From Litorivicinus sp965656605 (GTDB lineage Bacteria; Pseudomonadota; Gammaproteobacteria; Pseudomonadales; Litorivicinaceae), in NCBI GenBank assembly GCA_965656605.1, contig CBFHLC010000004.1:22520-86519 (forward strand): a stretch of DNA of 64,000 nucleotides. Direction: 5' to 3'. Below are positions 51,451-60,012 of this stretch, one piece after another. Both the position numbers and the translations under genes were made by a program. Under the pieces are notes generated by a model that ran no database searches, was not told the DNA's origin, and was given only the letters and a program-made list of their open reading frames with translations. Every line of letters starts with the position of its first letter. The first letter of the stretch is position 1.

Positions 51451-52434
51451 ATGATTTATACGATTTTACAGCGCCTGTTTCAGGCGACGTTTGTACTGCT
51501 ATTGGTCGCAGCCGTAGCCTTTAGCATGTTCAGATTTGTAGGTGATCCGGTCCAGGGAATGCTGGGGCAAGAGGCGACCGATGCTGATCGCACGGCATTG
51601 CGCGAACGCCTTGGGCTAACTGACCCGTTGGTCATTCAATACGCACGCTTCGTCGGCAACGCCATCCAAGGTGATTTTGGTGTGAGCTATCGTACCGGTG
51701 AGTCCGTCGCCGACATGATCGCGCAACGCCTGCCAGCCACTTTAGAGCTGGCATTGGTGTCCGGTGTTTTCGCGCTGGTGGTCGGCATCGCGCTGGGCGT
51801 TGTTACTGCCATCAGACAAGACGGCTGGCTGTCGCAAATAATTATGTCGACTAGCCTGATCGGTGTTTCATTGCCGACCTTTTTGATTGGGGTACTGCTG
51901 ATTTGGGTATTTGCCGTTGAGCTCGCCTGGCTGCCCAGCTTTGGCCGTTCTGGTCTGACCGATATAGGCGGGTGGAGTACCGGCCTAGTCAGTTTAGAAG
52001 GGTGGCGTTCGTTGATTCTGCCTGCCATCACCCTAGGACTGTACCAAATGACTTTGATTATGCGACTGGTCAGGGCCGAGATGCTCGAAGTGTTACGGGC
52101 GGATTACATCAAGTTCGCCCGGGCTCGAGGTATTCCGGTACGAATCATTCATTTTTCACATGCGCTGAAAAACACGCTGATTCCAGTGATTACAGTCGCT
52201 GGGCTTCAGATTGGCAGCATCATTGCGTTTTCAATTATCACCGAGACCGTATTCCAATGGCCTGGTGTCGGTTTGATGTTCATCAACGCGGTCTATTTTG
52301 TCGATATCCCGGTGATGTCGGCGTATTTACTATTGGTCGGTCTGGTGTTTGTTAGCATCAATTTATTAGTCGACTTGCTGTATTTGGTGATCGATCCGCG
52401 ACTGAAAAGTCGAGCTAGGGAGGGCGGGGCATGA
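51451..52434 (+). CDS. Dipeptide-type ABC transporter permease (DppB-like)
   Basis: A 327-residue permease with six membrane helices. It has the DppB N-terminal LFQATFVLLLVAAVAFSMFRF, GDPVQGMLGQEATDADR, and the EAA-loop segment DYIKFARARGIPVRIIHFSHALKNTLIP. Its stop overlaps the next permease start by 4 nt. Forms the membrane channel with the DppC-like subunit. Confidence 0.93.
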   Translation: MIYTILQRLFQATFVLLLVAAVAFSMFRFVGDPVQGMLGQEATDADRTALRERLGLTDPLVIQYARFVGNAIQGDFGVSYRTGESVADMIAQRLPATLELALVSGVFALVVGIALGVVTAIRQDGWLSQIIMSTSLIGVSLPTFLIGVLLIWVFAVELAWLPSFGRSGLTDIGGWSTGLVSLEGWRSLILPAITLGLYQMTLIMRLVRAEMLEVLRADYIKFARARGIPVRIIHFSHALKNTLIPVITVAGLQIGSIIAFSIITETVFQWPGVGLMFINAVYFVDIPVMSAYLLLVGLVFVSINLLVDLLYLVIDPRLKSRAREGGA

Positions 52435-53333
52435 GTTTTTGGAACTCGGACTTTATGTATGCCTGGCGCACTTCCTTTGTTGCGGTCACATCCAGCATAG
52501 TCGTGTTTCTGCTGCTGGTGTGTGCGCTGTTTGCGCCCTGGTTGGCGCCATTTAACCCCTTCGATATGGCCTCACTGAACCTAATGAACGGGTTTACTCC
52601 GCCGCTGACACCCAACTTGTTCACCGGTGATCAGTTCGTTCTAGGAACGGATGATCAGGGGCGCGATTTGTTCTCGGCGATCCTGTACGGGCTGCGAGTA
52701 TCCTTGTTTGTTGGGTTCTCGGCTGTGGCGTTGGCCATGTTTCTAGGTGTGTTCCTAGGCCTGCTGGCAGGCTATCGCGGGGGGTGGTTAGATACCTTGA
52801 TTATGCGATTTGCGGACGTTCAGGTGACCTTTCCCTCAATTTTGATCGCCATGCTGATCTATGGTGTAGCGCAAGGCCTGATTCCACCTGAATCTAGGGG
52901 TGACCTGGCGATTGGTGTATTGATCTTGTCGATAGGACTGTCTGAGTGGGTGCAATTTGCACGAACGGTGCGTGGCACCACCTTGGTCGAGAAAGAAAAA
53001 GAATATGTTCAGGCGGCCAGGCTGATGGGGTTGAATCCGCTGGCCATTATGTTGCGTCACATCTTGCCGAACGTCACCACGCCGGTTCTGGTGATCGCGA
53101 CCATCACCCTGGCGCTCGCCATTATCGCCGAGGCCACTCTGTCATTTTTGGGCGTGGGCGCGCCCCCGACCGAGCCCAGCCTAGGCACCTTGATCCGGAT
53201 TGGTCAGGACTTTTTGTTTTCTGGTGAGTGGTGGATTTTGTTATTTCCTGCACTGACCCTGTTGCTGTTGGCACTGGCTGTCAATCTGTTAGGTGACTGG
53301 CTGCGTGACACGCTGAATCCGAGGTTGAAATGA
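52431..53333 (+). CDS. Dipeptide-type ABC transporter permease (DppC-like)
   Basis: A 300-residue permease with an N-terminal cytoplasmic stretch, six helices, LGTDDQGRDLFSAILYGLRVSL (the DppC signature) and the EAA loop YVQAARLMGLNPLAIMLRHILPNVTTP. It overlaps its neighbours by 4 nt on both sides. Confidence 0.93.
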   Translation: MSFWNSDFMYAWRTSFVAVTSSIVVFLLLVCALFAPWLAPFNPFDMASLNLMNGFTPPLTPNLFTGDQFVLGTDDQGRDLFSAILYGLRVSLFVGFSAVALAMFLGVFLGLLAGYRGGWLDTLIMRFADVQVTFPSILIAMLIYGVAQGLIPPESRGDLAIGVLILSIGLSEWVQFARTVRGTTLVEKEKEYVQAARLMGLNPLAIMLRHILPNVTTPVLVIATITLALAIIAEATLSFLGVGAPPTEPSLGTLIRIGQDFLFSGEWWILLFPALTLLLLALAVNLLGDWLRDTLNPRLK

Positions 53334-54265
53334 GTTTACTCAGCGTACAAGACTTGGTGGTTGAATTTCCCAATCGTCATGGTGTGTTGACGGCATTGAA
53401 TGGCGTTAGTTTTGATGTCCATCCGGGCGAAATACTGGGCCTAGTGGGCGAGTCAGGGGCAGGAAAGTCGATGACCGGCGCCGCGATTATGGGCTTGATT
53501 GAGCCGCCTGGACGCATCGCTGGTGGCCAGATCAGTTTGAACGATCGACGAGTCGATCAATCACCCGAGCAGTTCCGTGGTCGCCATATTGGTATGGTCT
53601 TTCAGGATCCGCTGACCAGCTTGAATCCGTTGCAACGTATTGGCGACCAATTGATCGAGACGCTGCGTATCCATCATGGTGGCAGCTATGAATCTGCTAA
53701 GGTCGCTGCATTGGCTGCGCTAGACGAGGTAGGCATCGACCCGAAACGCTGGGATCAATATCCTCATGAGTTCTCTGGCGGCATGCGTCAACGCGTCGTT
53801 ATCGCGTTAGCCTTGGCGTCTGAACCTGAGTTGTTGGTGGCCGACGAGCCAACAACGGCTCTGGACGTCTCGATTCAAGCACAGGTGTTGGATCTACTGA
53901 AAAAACTGTGCCGTGAGCGCGGATGCGGCGTGATCTTAATTACTCACGACATGGGCGTTATCGCGCAAACCACTGATCGTGTTGCTGTGATGTATTTGGG
54001 GCGAATTGTCGAGTTGGGTAAAACCTACGAGGTGATCCACAATCCGACCCATCCCTACACACAGGGCCTGATGGCATCAACGCCCACCATCAACGGCCGC
54101 GTAGAGGATGATCTGTTTCAGATACCCGGCTCGATGCCGCGACTCAATGCCATCCCATCGGGCTGCGCCTTCCACCCACGATGCAGCTTTGCCACAGATG
54201 AGTGTCGCCAGATTGCGCCCACGTTTGATGGTCGGCGAGCTTGCTTTTGGAGTGCTGAGTCATGA
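53330..54265 (+). CDS. Dipeptide-type ABC transporter ATPase (DppD-like)
   Basis: A 311-residue ATPase: Walker A GESGAGKSM (with Met after the Lys-Ser), signature FSGGMRQRVVIALAL, Walker B LLVADEPTTALD and H-loop LITHDMGV. The C-terminal oligopeptide domain has GCAFHPRCSFATDECRQIAPTF, whose Cys cluster may bind an Fe-S centre as described for DppD. It works as a heterodimer with the DppF-like ATPase. Confidence 0.93.
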   Translation: MSLLSVQDLVVEFPNRHGVLTALNGVSFDVHPGEILGLVGESGAGKSMTGAAIMGLIEPPGRIAGGQISLNDRRVDQSPEQFRGRHIGMVFQDPLTSLNPLQRIGDQLIETLRIHHGGSYESAKVAALAALDEVGIDPKRWDQYPHEFSGGMRQRVVIALALASEPELLVADEPTTALDVSIQAQVLDLLKKLCRERGCGVILITHDMGVIAQTTDRVAVMYLGRIVELGKTYEVIHNPTHPYTQGLMASTPTINGRVEDDLFQIPGSMPRLNAIPSGCAFHPRCSFATDECRQIAPTFDGRRACFWSAES

Positions 54266-55056
54266 GTTTGATGCGAGCCGAAAACGTTACACGCGTGTTT
54301 GATCGATCCCAAGCAGCGTGGTTACGTAGGCTAACGGGCGCGGCGTTGGATCAGCTGATCGCTGTCAATGATGTCAGTTTGTCAGTTGAGGCAGGGCAAA
54401 CCTACGCTCTAGTAGGCGAGAGTGGATCGGGAAAGTCGACGCTGGCGCGGATGGTGGTCGGATTAGACCGGCCGACCCAAGGTCGAGTCTTGTTGAACGG
54501 GTCGCCGTTCGATCCTCGTGATATGCAGCAGCGTCGTCAGATCCAAATGGTCTTTCAATCGCCGTATGCCAGCTTGAACCCGCGCTGGCGGGTGCGAGAT
54601 ATCTTGAGCGAACCCTTGCGCGCTTTCGGCCTCAGGGGCGGCCAAGCGGCTCGTGACGCTCGTGTGGCGGAGCTGCTGGATCAAGTGGGCCTATCTGCCA
54701 GTGATGGCACCGCCTATCCGCACGAATTTTCGGGCGGTCAACGGCAACGCATTTCGATTGCTCGTGCGTTGGCATCCGAGCCGAAGTTCCTGGTCTGTGA
54801 TGAGCCGACCTCGGCTTTGGATGTCTCGGTTCAAGCGCAGGTGCTAAATTTGCTAAAGCAGTTACAACGTGATTTGGGCCTGACCTATTTGTTTATCACC
54901 CATGATTTGGCCGTGGTGCGATCGGTGGCCCATAGAATTGGTGTGTTAAAGCAAGGGGTTCTGGTCGAGGAGGGGGAGGCCGATCAGGTCTTTTCCAACC
55001 CAGCACATGAATACACGCAGATGTTGCTGTCGGCTGCGCCAGTCATCAGTCGCTAG
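54262..55056 (+). CDS. Dipeptide-type ABC transporter ATPase (DppF-like)
   Basis: A 264-residue ATPase: Walker A GESGSGKST, Q-loop MVFQSPYASLNPRW, signature FSGGQRQRISIARAL, Walker B FLVCDEPTSALD and H-loop FITHDLAV. Shorter than usual DppF because the C-terminal Cys-containing extension is largely absent. Ends inside the convergent DUF454 gene (11-nt overlap). Confidence 0.92.
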   Translation: MSLMRAENVTRVFDRSQAAWLRRLTGAALDQLIAVNDVSLSVEAGQTYALVGESGSGKSTLARMVVGLDRPTQGRVLLNGSPFDPRDMQQRRQIQMVFQSPYASLNPRWRVRDILSEPLRAFGLRGGQAARDARVAELLDQVGLSASDGTAYPHEFSGGQRQRISIARALASEPKFLVCDEPTSALDVSVQAQVLNLLKQLQRDLGLTYLFITHDLAVVRSVAHRIGVLKQGVLVEEGEADQVFSNPAHEYTQMLLSAAPVISR

Positions 55057-55420
55057 TGTGACTGGGGTGGCGGGCCACCCACCAGGCCGCCAGCCCCAAG
55101 GTGCTGACGATCCCAACCTGCGCAACCGTGCTGTCTTGGGTTACCCATAGGCTAAACGAACCGCCGAACGCCATGCCGCTGATGGCAAATACTTTGCCCT
55201 TGGTCGAGATAACTCCCGCATCGAGGTAGTCGATTAAGGGGGGGCCGAACTTAGGGTGATTGCGCAATGGAAGGACCCAATGCGGTGCGCCGCGGGCAAA
55301 GCACAAAGCGGCCAGAATTAAAAAGATGGTGGTCGGAAATATCGGCAGCACTGCACCGATCGCACCCAGTCCAATGAATGCAATCCCAATCACTTTGTAC
55401 AGCGTGGCCGGCAATCTCAT
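55046..55420 (-). CDS. DUF454 (YbaN-like) membrane protein
   Basis: A protein of about 124 residues with three or four hydrophobic segments. It shows the DUF454 signature LGAIGAVLPIFPTTIFLILAALCFARGAPHW and the following NHPKFGPPLIDY. The start is ATG 55420; GTG 55426 would add two residues. An inner-membrane protein of unknown function, common in gammaproteobacteria. Confidence 0.85.
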   Translation of the reverse strand: MRLPATLYKVIGIAFIGLGAIGAVLPIFPTTIFLILAALCFARGAPHWVLPLRNHPKFGPPLIDYLDAGVISTKGKVFAISGMAFGGSFSLWVTQDSTVAQVGIVSTLGLAAWWVARHPSHTSD

Positions 55421-55447
55421 AGCCACATCATGCGGCAGTTTTGCGAC

Positions 55448-55741
55448 CTAGGCTACTCCGGGTCGCCAGACCGGTTCCGACACTGCTTGTTTCAGCCGCT
55501 GAATGCGAGGTGGTCGTCCTAATCGAGCACGATATCGATCATGCATCGAATCATGGTCTGGCCGGGCTGTCGCGAACTTGTCGTGGGCAGAATCTAGGGG
55601 AACAGGGCGCCCCCATCGCACACGGGACAAGGCCAGGCACACTAGGCTATCTGCATGAGTGGCGATGACTTCGCCGACAAAATAGGTCTGATCCGAATAC
55701 GGATGTTCCATGACCTTAATAACGTCCCCTTGATTAATCAT
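55448..55741 (-). CDS. Hypothetical protein
   Basis: A 97-residue frame starting MINQGDVIKVMEHPYSDQTY, with an SH3-like beta-rich N-terminus (GDVIKV, YFVGEVIATHADSLVCLAL) and a basic, disordered-looking C-terminus (DRYRARLGRPPRIQRLKQA). No clear ribosome site was found. No family was recognised. An overlapping plus-strand frame in the same stretch looks less protein-like. Confidence 0.45.
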   Translation of the reverse strand: MINQGDVIKVMEHPYSDQTYFVGEVIATHADSLVCLALSRVRWGRPVPLDSAHDKFATARPDHDSMHDRYRARLGRPPRIQRLKQAVSEPVWRPGVA

Positions 55742-55903
55742 TTTTATAATTCTCGAGGTTGTTTTAAGCACGGTGACATAGGGAAGCGTGCAGATCAAAT
55801 TAGTACCACTGGGCGCCATACCTAGTACCTAGGTGTTGTGTCCAAGAACCCGACCCTGCAACCTTTTCCGGAAACTTAACGCGCTGTAATGGGAAGTAGA
55901 GAT

Positions 55904-56098
55904 ATGGATCCAAAGACCGCAAACCGAGCAATGGAAGCACTGTGGTGGCTAATTGAAAAAGAAACCTGTGCTGAGCGTCGGCGGCTGCATATCAATCGTC
56001 TTCTAAACGTTGCTCCCCATGCATTGCAAGCGAGTGAGCAGTCTTTCGATCGAGACCAAATTACCAAACTGGTTGAGCGACTGAGTAAGACTGCTTAG
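55904..56098 (+). CDS. Small hypothetical protein
   Basis: A 64-residue, mostly helical frame starting MDPKTANRAMEALWWLIEKET and ending LVERLSKTA. GGAAG and AGAG lie upstream of the ATG at 55904; an in-frame start at 55889 is also possible. No family was recognised. Its stop overlaps, tail to tail, a 56-residue frame on the other strand. Confidence 0.5.
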   Translation: MDPKTANRAMEALWWLIEKETCAERRRLHINRLLNVAPHALQASEQSFDRDQITKLVERLSKTA

Positions 56099-56265
56099 TG
56101 GCTGTCCTCACGGATCCGTGGATTAATCATCTTTTGGTCCACGGATTCCATTTTACCTTTCAATCGCTGATGACGTTCCCGAAGGCGCTTTAGACGCTCC
56201 GCAAAGCCGGAAGGCAGCTTCGCTGCACCAACCGATTCGGTATTGTTTTCGTTACGGAATTTCAT
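56095..56265 (-). CDS. Small basic helical protein
   Basis: A 56-residue frame, MKFRNENNTESVGAAKLP then FAERLKRLRERHQRLKGKM, strongly charged and helical like short coiled-coil proteins. The sequence is clean and gene-like. A TGTTATA half of a Zur-type site sits just before the ATG, but the second half is missing. It is the next gene on the minus strand after zur, 71 nt away. Confidence 0.5.
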   Translation of the reverse strand: MKFRNENNTESVGAAKLPSGFAERLKRLRERHQRLKGKMESVDQKMINPRIREDSH

Positions 56266-56336
56266 TCTATAACATTATGCAGTATCGGGCGCGCATGCTA
56301 CGCCGTTCGCGCACATCTAATGACGTACGTCCACTA

Positions 56337-56732
56337 TTAAGTCTCAGATTGCTCACATTGTCGGCAGGTGCCGCTGAGCTCGATCACCGCTTGATCCAGA
56401 ACGAACCCGGCATCGTGGCTCAAGTGCTCAATGCTATTTTGGATGGGGTCGGTCTGCACCTCAGCCACCTGTTTGCAGTCGCTACAGATCAGAAACACTG
56501 AGGGTGACTGCATTCCGCAGCCTTGGTGATCACAGGCGACAAAGGCATTGAGCGTCTCTAATCGATGGATATGGCCGCTTTGCGTCAGGCTGCTGAGAGC
56601 CCGATAGACCTGCGGTGGCGCGCGAAAGCCATGATCATGCAGCTGATCCAGAAGCTCGTAAGCACTCAGCGGCCCGCTGGCGGCTTTTAGTGCATCTAAT
56701 ACGACTTGTTGCTTGTCAGTTAGCTGGCTCAT
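56337..56732 (-). CDS. zur: Zinc uptake regulator Zur (Fur family)
   Basis: A 131-residue Fur-family repressor. The winged helix (about 5-75) includes LSAYELLDQLHDHGFRAPPQVYRAL. Structural zinc Cys pairs are in ICSDCKQ and TCRQCEQ, with further Cys in ACDHQGCG. This Cys layout fits Zur. It is translated with znuB (4-nt overlap), so it is in the znuCB-zur operon. The predicted boxes at 1.87 kb and 58.28 kb are its likely targets. Confidence 0.92.
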   Translation of the reverse strand: MSQLTDKQQVVLDALKAASGPLSAYELLDQLHDHGFRAPPQVYRALSSLTQSGHIHRLETLNAFVACDHQGCGMQSPSVFLICSDCKQVAEVQTDPIQNSIEHLSHDAGFVLDQAVIELSGTCRQCEQSET

Positions 56733-57514
56733 GCGTCTCGTCTTTTAACCTGTGTCAGTAGAAACAAACCAAGTGCCGCAATCACAATGCTTGGGCCCGT
56801 TGGCGTGTCGCCGAACCAAGAACCTGCGATCCCGGCTATTATGCTGATCATACCGGCAAGGGTGGCAAATACAGCCATTTGTTCGGGGGTCTTCGAGAGG
56901 CCGCGGGCCAGGGTCGCTGGCAAGATCAACATGGCGGTGATCAAAAGGGCGCCAACCAATTTAATCGATACGGCAATGACCATCGCGATCAGCAGTGTTA
57001 GCGCCAACTGCGTTGCGCGGGGACGTAGGCCTTCGGCGGCCGCTAAGTCGGCGCTGAGTGTCGCGGCGACCATCGGCCTCCATAGCAACGCTAGAGTGAT
57101 TAGGGTGATGATGCAGGCACCCAGGATCATTGCGATGTCACTCCAGCCGACCAGCAGGATGTCTCCAAATAGCAGGCTTTCAAGACTGATCTGAGTTGGC
57201 CCGAGTAGGGCGATCACAACTAAGCCTAACGCAAGTGCTGAATGTGACATCAAACCGAGCAGAGAGTCGGATGAATATTCTTTGCGGCGCTGCAACTCGC
57301 TCAGAATCAAAGCCAATGCAGAGGACACCACAAAGACGCTGATCTGACAGGCCAGGCCACTGAGCAGGCTCAAAGCGATACCCAGCAGCGCTGCATGGGC
57401 CAGGGTGTCACCAAAATACGATAACCGACGCCATACGATGAAGCACCCTAACGGCCCAGTCATTAGTGTTAGCAGCAGGCCCGCAATCAGGGCTCTTAGA
57501 ATGAAATCATCCAT
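56729..57514 (-). CDS. znuB: Zinc ABC transporter permease ZnuB
   Basis: A protein of about 261 residues with eight to nine membrane helices, starting MDDFILRALIAGLLLTLMTGPLGCFIVWRRLSYFGDTLAHAALLG, the conserved ZnuB/MntB N-terminus. ATG 57514 is preferred: it overlaps the znuC stop by 8 nt, and the upstream in-frame extension reads through znuC without family match. Confidence 0.93.
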   Translation of the reverse strand: MDDFILRALIAGLLLTLMTGPLGCFIVWRRLSYFGDTLAHAALLGIALSLLSGLACQISVFVVSSALALILSELQRRKEYSSDSLLGLMSHSALALGLVVIALLGPTQISLESLLFGDILLVGWSDIAMILGACIITLITLALLWRPMVAATLSADLAAAEGLRPRATQLALTLLIAMVIAVSIKLVGALLITAMLILPATLARGLSKTPEQMAVFATLAGMISIIAGIAGSWFGDTPTGPSIVIAALGLFLLTQVKRRDA

Positions 57515-58250
57515 GCGTGTGGTCCTGGCAAATCTGGCCGTCGGGCAGGTGAGTGTGGTCGTGACGGTGGTCATATACCGCTAATTGTGCCGCGACGTCC
57601 GCGCCGAACAGTTGCTGATATTCTTGGTGATTGGCGACCGCGGTTGGCGAGCCATGACAGCACACATGACCATTTAGGCATAGCACCGTGTCGGTGGCTG
57701 CCATGACTAAGTGCAGGTCGTGACTGATCATCAGCACACCGCATTGCAATCGATCGCGTACCTCTTTGATTAGCGCGTATATCTGCGATTCGCCGGCGAT
57801 ATCGATTCCCTGTGCCGGCTCGTCTAGAACCAGTAGGTCAGGTTGTCGAGCGATAGCGCGAGCAATCAACACCCGTTGGAATTCACCGCCCGAAAGCTGC
57901 GACAAGCTGCGATCTTCAACGTTATCCAAACCAACGCGGTTTAACGCGTCGCGAGACTCAGTGCGACTGATGCCACCGTATAGGTTCATAAATCGGGCAA
58001 CGCTAAGGGGCATAGTCCAATCAATTTCCAACCGCTGGGGGACGTATCCCACTTTTAGGTTCGCTGCTCGGTAACACTCACCTTCGCTGGGCTTCTCTAA
58101 ACCCAGCGCTAAGCGGACCGTGGTCGACTTTCCGGCACCGTTGGGGCCAATCAAGGTGACAATTTGTCCTTTTTCGACACTCAGGTTGACTCCGCGCACA
58201 CGCCATTTGTCTCGTGCAAACAGACCCGCGTTGGTCAGTTGTATCTGCAT
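57507..58250 (-). CDS. znuC: Zinc ABC transporter ATPase ZnuC
   Basis: A 247-residue ATPase: Walker A GPNGAGKSTT, signature LSGGEFQRVLIARAI, Walker B LLVLDEPAQGID and H-loop MISHDLHLVM. The tail is His-rich (YDHRHDHTHLPDGQICQDHTHG), as often in ZnuC. First gene of znuC-znuB-zur, divergent from znuA with a Zur box between. Confidence 0.95.
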   Translation of the reverse strand: MQIQLTNAGLFARDKWRVRGVNLSVEKGQIVTLIGPNGAGKSTTVRLALGLEKPSEGECYRAANLKVGYVPQRLEIDWTMPLSVARFMNLYGGISRTESRDALNRVGLDNVEDRSLSQLSGGEFQRVLIARAIARQPDLLVLDEPAQGIDIAGESQIYALIKEVRDRLQCGVLMISHDLHLVMAATDTVLCLNGHVCCHGSPTAVANHQEYQQLFGADVAAQLAVYDHRHDHTHLPDGQICQDHTHG

Positions 58251-58275
58251 ATCGCTGCCCCTATACTTCGCTGCT

Positions 58276-59319
58276 ATGTTATATCATAACACTGTAAAAG
58301 CAGCCGTCGCTGCTAGCCTAGTCGCGCTGGTCACCCCAGCGCATGCCCTCAATATTGTGACCACGGTTGCCCCGTTGTCGTCGCTGGTTATGCAGGTAGC
58401 CGGTCAGCAGGATTCGGTCGAATGGTTGCTGCCCGCTAACGTGTCACCTCACGATTTCCAGCTTAAGCCTTCGCAACGCCGCAGCATTGCGTCTGCCGAT
58501 GTTGTGTTCTGGGTTGGTCCATCGCTGGAATCTGGGATGGCGAGTGTACTGTCGCAAAGCCCGAAAGCCCATGCGTTTAGTGAGTTTACTGGCCATGATG
58601 ACCACGAGGGTCACGACGACCACGCAGGCCATGACGACCACGCAGGCCATGACGACCACGCAGGCCATGACGACCACGCAGGCCATGACGACCACGAAGG
58701 CCATGACGACCACGAAGGCCATGACGACCACGCAGGCCATGATGACCACGCAGGCCATGATGACCACGAAGGGCAAGATGACCACGAAGGGCATGCGCAC
58801 GATGACGCTCATCCATGGATGTCAGTCGCAAAGTCGGTCGAGATCATCGAATTTATCGAAGCAGAGCTGACCGAAGCTGCACCCGAGCGTGCTGCCGAGT
58901 TCGCTGACAATGCAGCGCAAGCGATTGCGAAGCTAGAGTCTAAAGCCGGTCAATGGCGAGCGCAGATGGAAGCGCTGCCCGAATTACGTTACTGGGTATT
59001 TCACGACGCTTACCAGCCGTTCGAGAATGAGTACGGCATGCAGCGTACCGGTGTGATTCAGGCGAACGTCAACGTGAACCCAACGGCTCGGCAAGTCGCA
59101 GCGCTGCGCGAAGCAGTTGGGCAGTCGGGTGGGTGCGTGTTTGCTGAGCCGCAAATGGATCAGCGGTGGATTGACCTAGTCGTATCTGACACGCGGGTTT
59201 ACCAAAGCGTGTTGGACCCATTGGGGTCGCAGTACAACGTCGACGTTGATCTGCACAGCAAACTATTAAGCAGCGTTGTGGCTAGCTTTGTAAGTTGTGC
59301 TGAGTGGCACGCCAACTAA
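58276..59319 (+). CDS. znuA: Zinc-binding protein ZnuA with a long His/Asp repeat
   Basis: A 347-residue periplasmic zinc receptor with a signal peptide ending THAHA-like at PAHALNIV (about residue 25). Zinc ligand His residues lie in NVSPHDFQLKPSQ, DDAHPWMS and YWVFHDAYQPFENEYG, with a C-terminal acidic ligand in VVSDTR-type position. Between the first two is a loop of about 70 residues built from eleven hexapeptides GHDDH(A/E), one reading GQDDHE. His loops are normal in ZnuA but this one is unusually long and regular. A predicted Zur box covers the start codon. Confidence 0.95.
   Translation: MLYHNTVKAAVAASLVALVTPAHALNIVTTVAPLSSLVMQVAGQQDSVEWLLPANVSPHDFQLKPSQRRSIASADVVFWVGPSLESGMASVLSQSPKAHAFSEFTGHDDHEGHDDHAGHDDHAGHDDHAGHDDHAGHDDHEGHDDHEGHDDHAGHDDHAGHDDHEGQDDHEGHAHDDAHPWMSVAKSVEIIEFIEAELTEAAPERAAEFADNAAQAIAKLESKAGQWRAQMEALPELRYWVFHDAYQPFENEYGMQRTGVIQANVNVNPTARQVAALREAVGQSGGCVFAEPQMDQRWIDLVVSDTRVYQSVLDPLGSQYNVDVDLHSKLLSSVVASFVSCAEWHAN
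58277..58291. promoter_or_regulatory. Predicted Zur box between znuC and znuA
   Basis: TGTTATATCATAACA matches the Zur core TGTTATAATATAACA at 13 of 15 positions and is a near-perfect dyad. It lies 27 nt upstream of znuC and begins inside the znuA ATG, so repression of znuA would act at or just after the start of transcription. Confidence 0.75.
58591..58788 (+). repeat. Eleven tandem 18-bp repeats inside znuA
   Basis: Eleven 18-bp units, consensus ggccatgacgaccacgca, encode GHDDHA or GHDDHE. Central copies are identical, the edges have drifted, and the last unit reads GQDDHE. The unit length keeps frame, so copy number could vary without breaking the protein. Confidence 0.95.
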
Positions 59320-59364
59320 AGTAGGTTGTAACACCCGCAGTCCGGCAGACGGGGCGATCACAAG

Positions 59365-59496
59365 TCACCCGTTTGCCAACCACTCATTCCCTAGCACCAT
59401 TTCTACTCCTTGATCCCGAAGCGCGTGTGCGGCGTCGCCCGTCAATAACCCCATCGGTAAAGTTTTTCGGACCTCATTCCAGTTCAAAGTGCGCAC
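59365..59496 (-). CDS. Small open frame, possibly a gene remnant
   Basis: A minus-strand frame of 43 residues from GTG 59496, open upstream to about 59538 without an ATG. It reads KIRALFVRTLNWNEVRKTLP then GDAAHALRDQGVEMVLGNEW, which looks protein-like. The lack of a good start or ribosome site suggests the tail of a lost gene. It lies in the 425-nt gap after znuA, most of which otherwise shows nothing. Confidence 0.35.
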   Translation of the reverse strand: MRTLNWNEVRKTLPMGLLTGDAAHALRDQGVEMVLGNEWLANG

Positions 59497-59602
59497 AAAT
59501 AATGCCCGGATCTTTTTAATAGAAATCTCATGCGTTCAGAGTAGTGAGAATCATGCTAGCGGCGCGACATGGGGTCGAGGGCTTCTCGATCAAAATCTTT
59601 GA

Positions 59603-59767
59603 GATGGAAGTGCTGGTGGGGCGCCGTCCAGTCGGTGGTGGACCCAGCTGTCCAGCACCATCGCTGGCGGCATGACCTTGGCCACCATCCTGACGCTGTT
59701 CTTGACGCCGTGCTTGTTAATGTTGCGCGAGAACTTACGTCGATCTATCGGCGAGCCTGTGTCGTAA
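59603..59767 (+). pseudogene. Remnant of an RND transporter C-terminus
   Basis: The plus-strand frame encodes TIAGGMTLATILTLFLTPCL then LMLRENLRRS before a stop, which is the last membrane helix and tail of RND efflux pumps. Upstream, the frame is closed by a stop at 59600 and nothing else of the pump remains. Not continuous with the intact pump at 4.4-7.5 kb, whose C-terminus differs. Confidence 0.6.
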
Positions 59768-59951
59768 AATAATCCAGCAGGGCCCGAGTGGACGGCGTAA
59801 TGCCAAACTCGGTCTCTGCTAGACCACGCGCAAGACGCGGATCGATACTGGCCAGTGAGCGTAGGTTGGCTACAAAGTCTTCGTAGCTGCGGGCTTGGAT
59901 GTTGCGCTTTAGTTCCAATTCCAAGTATCGGATCGCTAATTTCGTTTCCAT
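59745..59951 (-). CDS. Small hypothetical protein
   Basis: A 68-residue helical frame starting METKLAIRYLELELKRNIQA and ending LLDYFTTQARR. The composition is gene-like, but no family was recognised and the ribosome site is weak. Its 3' end overlaps the RND remnant on the other strand. It lies just downstream of the YqiA-type gene on the same strand. Confidence 0.45.
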   Translation of the reverse strand: METKLAIRYLELELKRNIQARSYEDFVANLRSLASIDPRLARGLAETEFGITPSTRALLDYFTTQARR

Positions 59952-60012
59952 GCCGCCACACTAGGGACTGCGCGGATCTGCGGAAATACGCAGTTGTGCA
60001 GATCAGGGCGTC

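Noticed and set aside
58591..58788. Regular repeats resembling a CRISPR array
   Set aside because: The units are contiguous with no spacers and encode protein in frame.
58444..58812. Long hydrophobic open frame antisense to the ZnuA repeat
   Set aside because: It arises from reading the 18-bp repeat on the other strand; ZnuA is a complete recognised gene.
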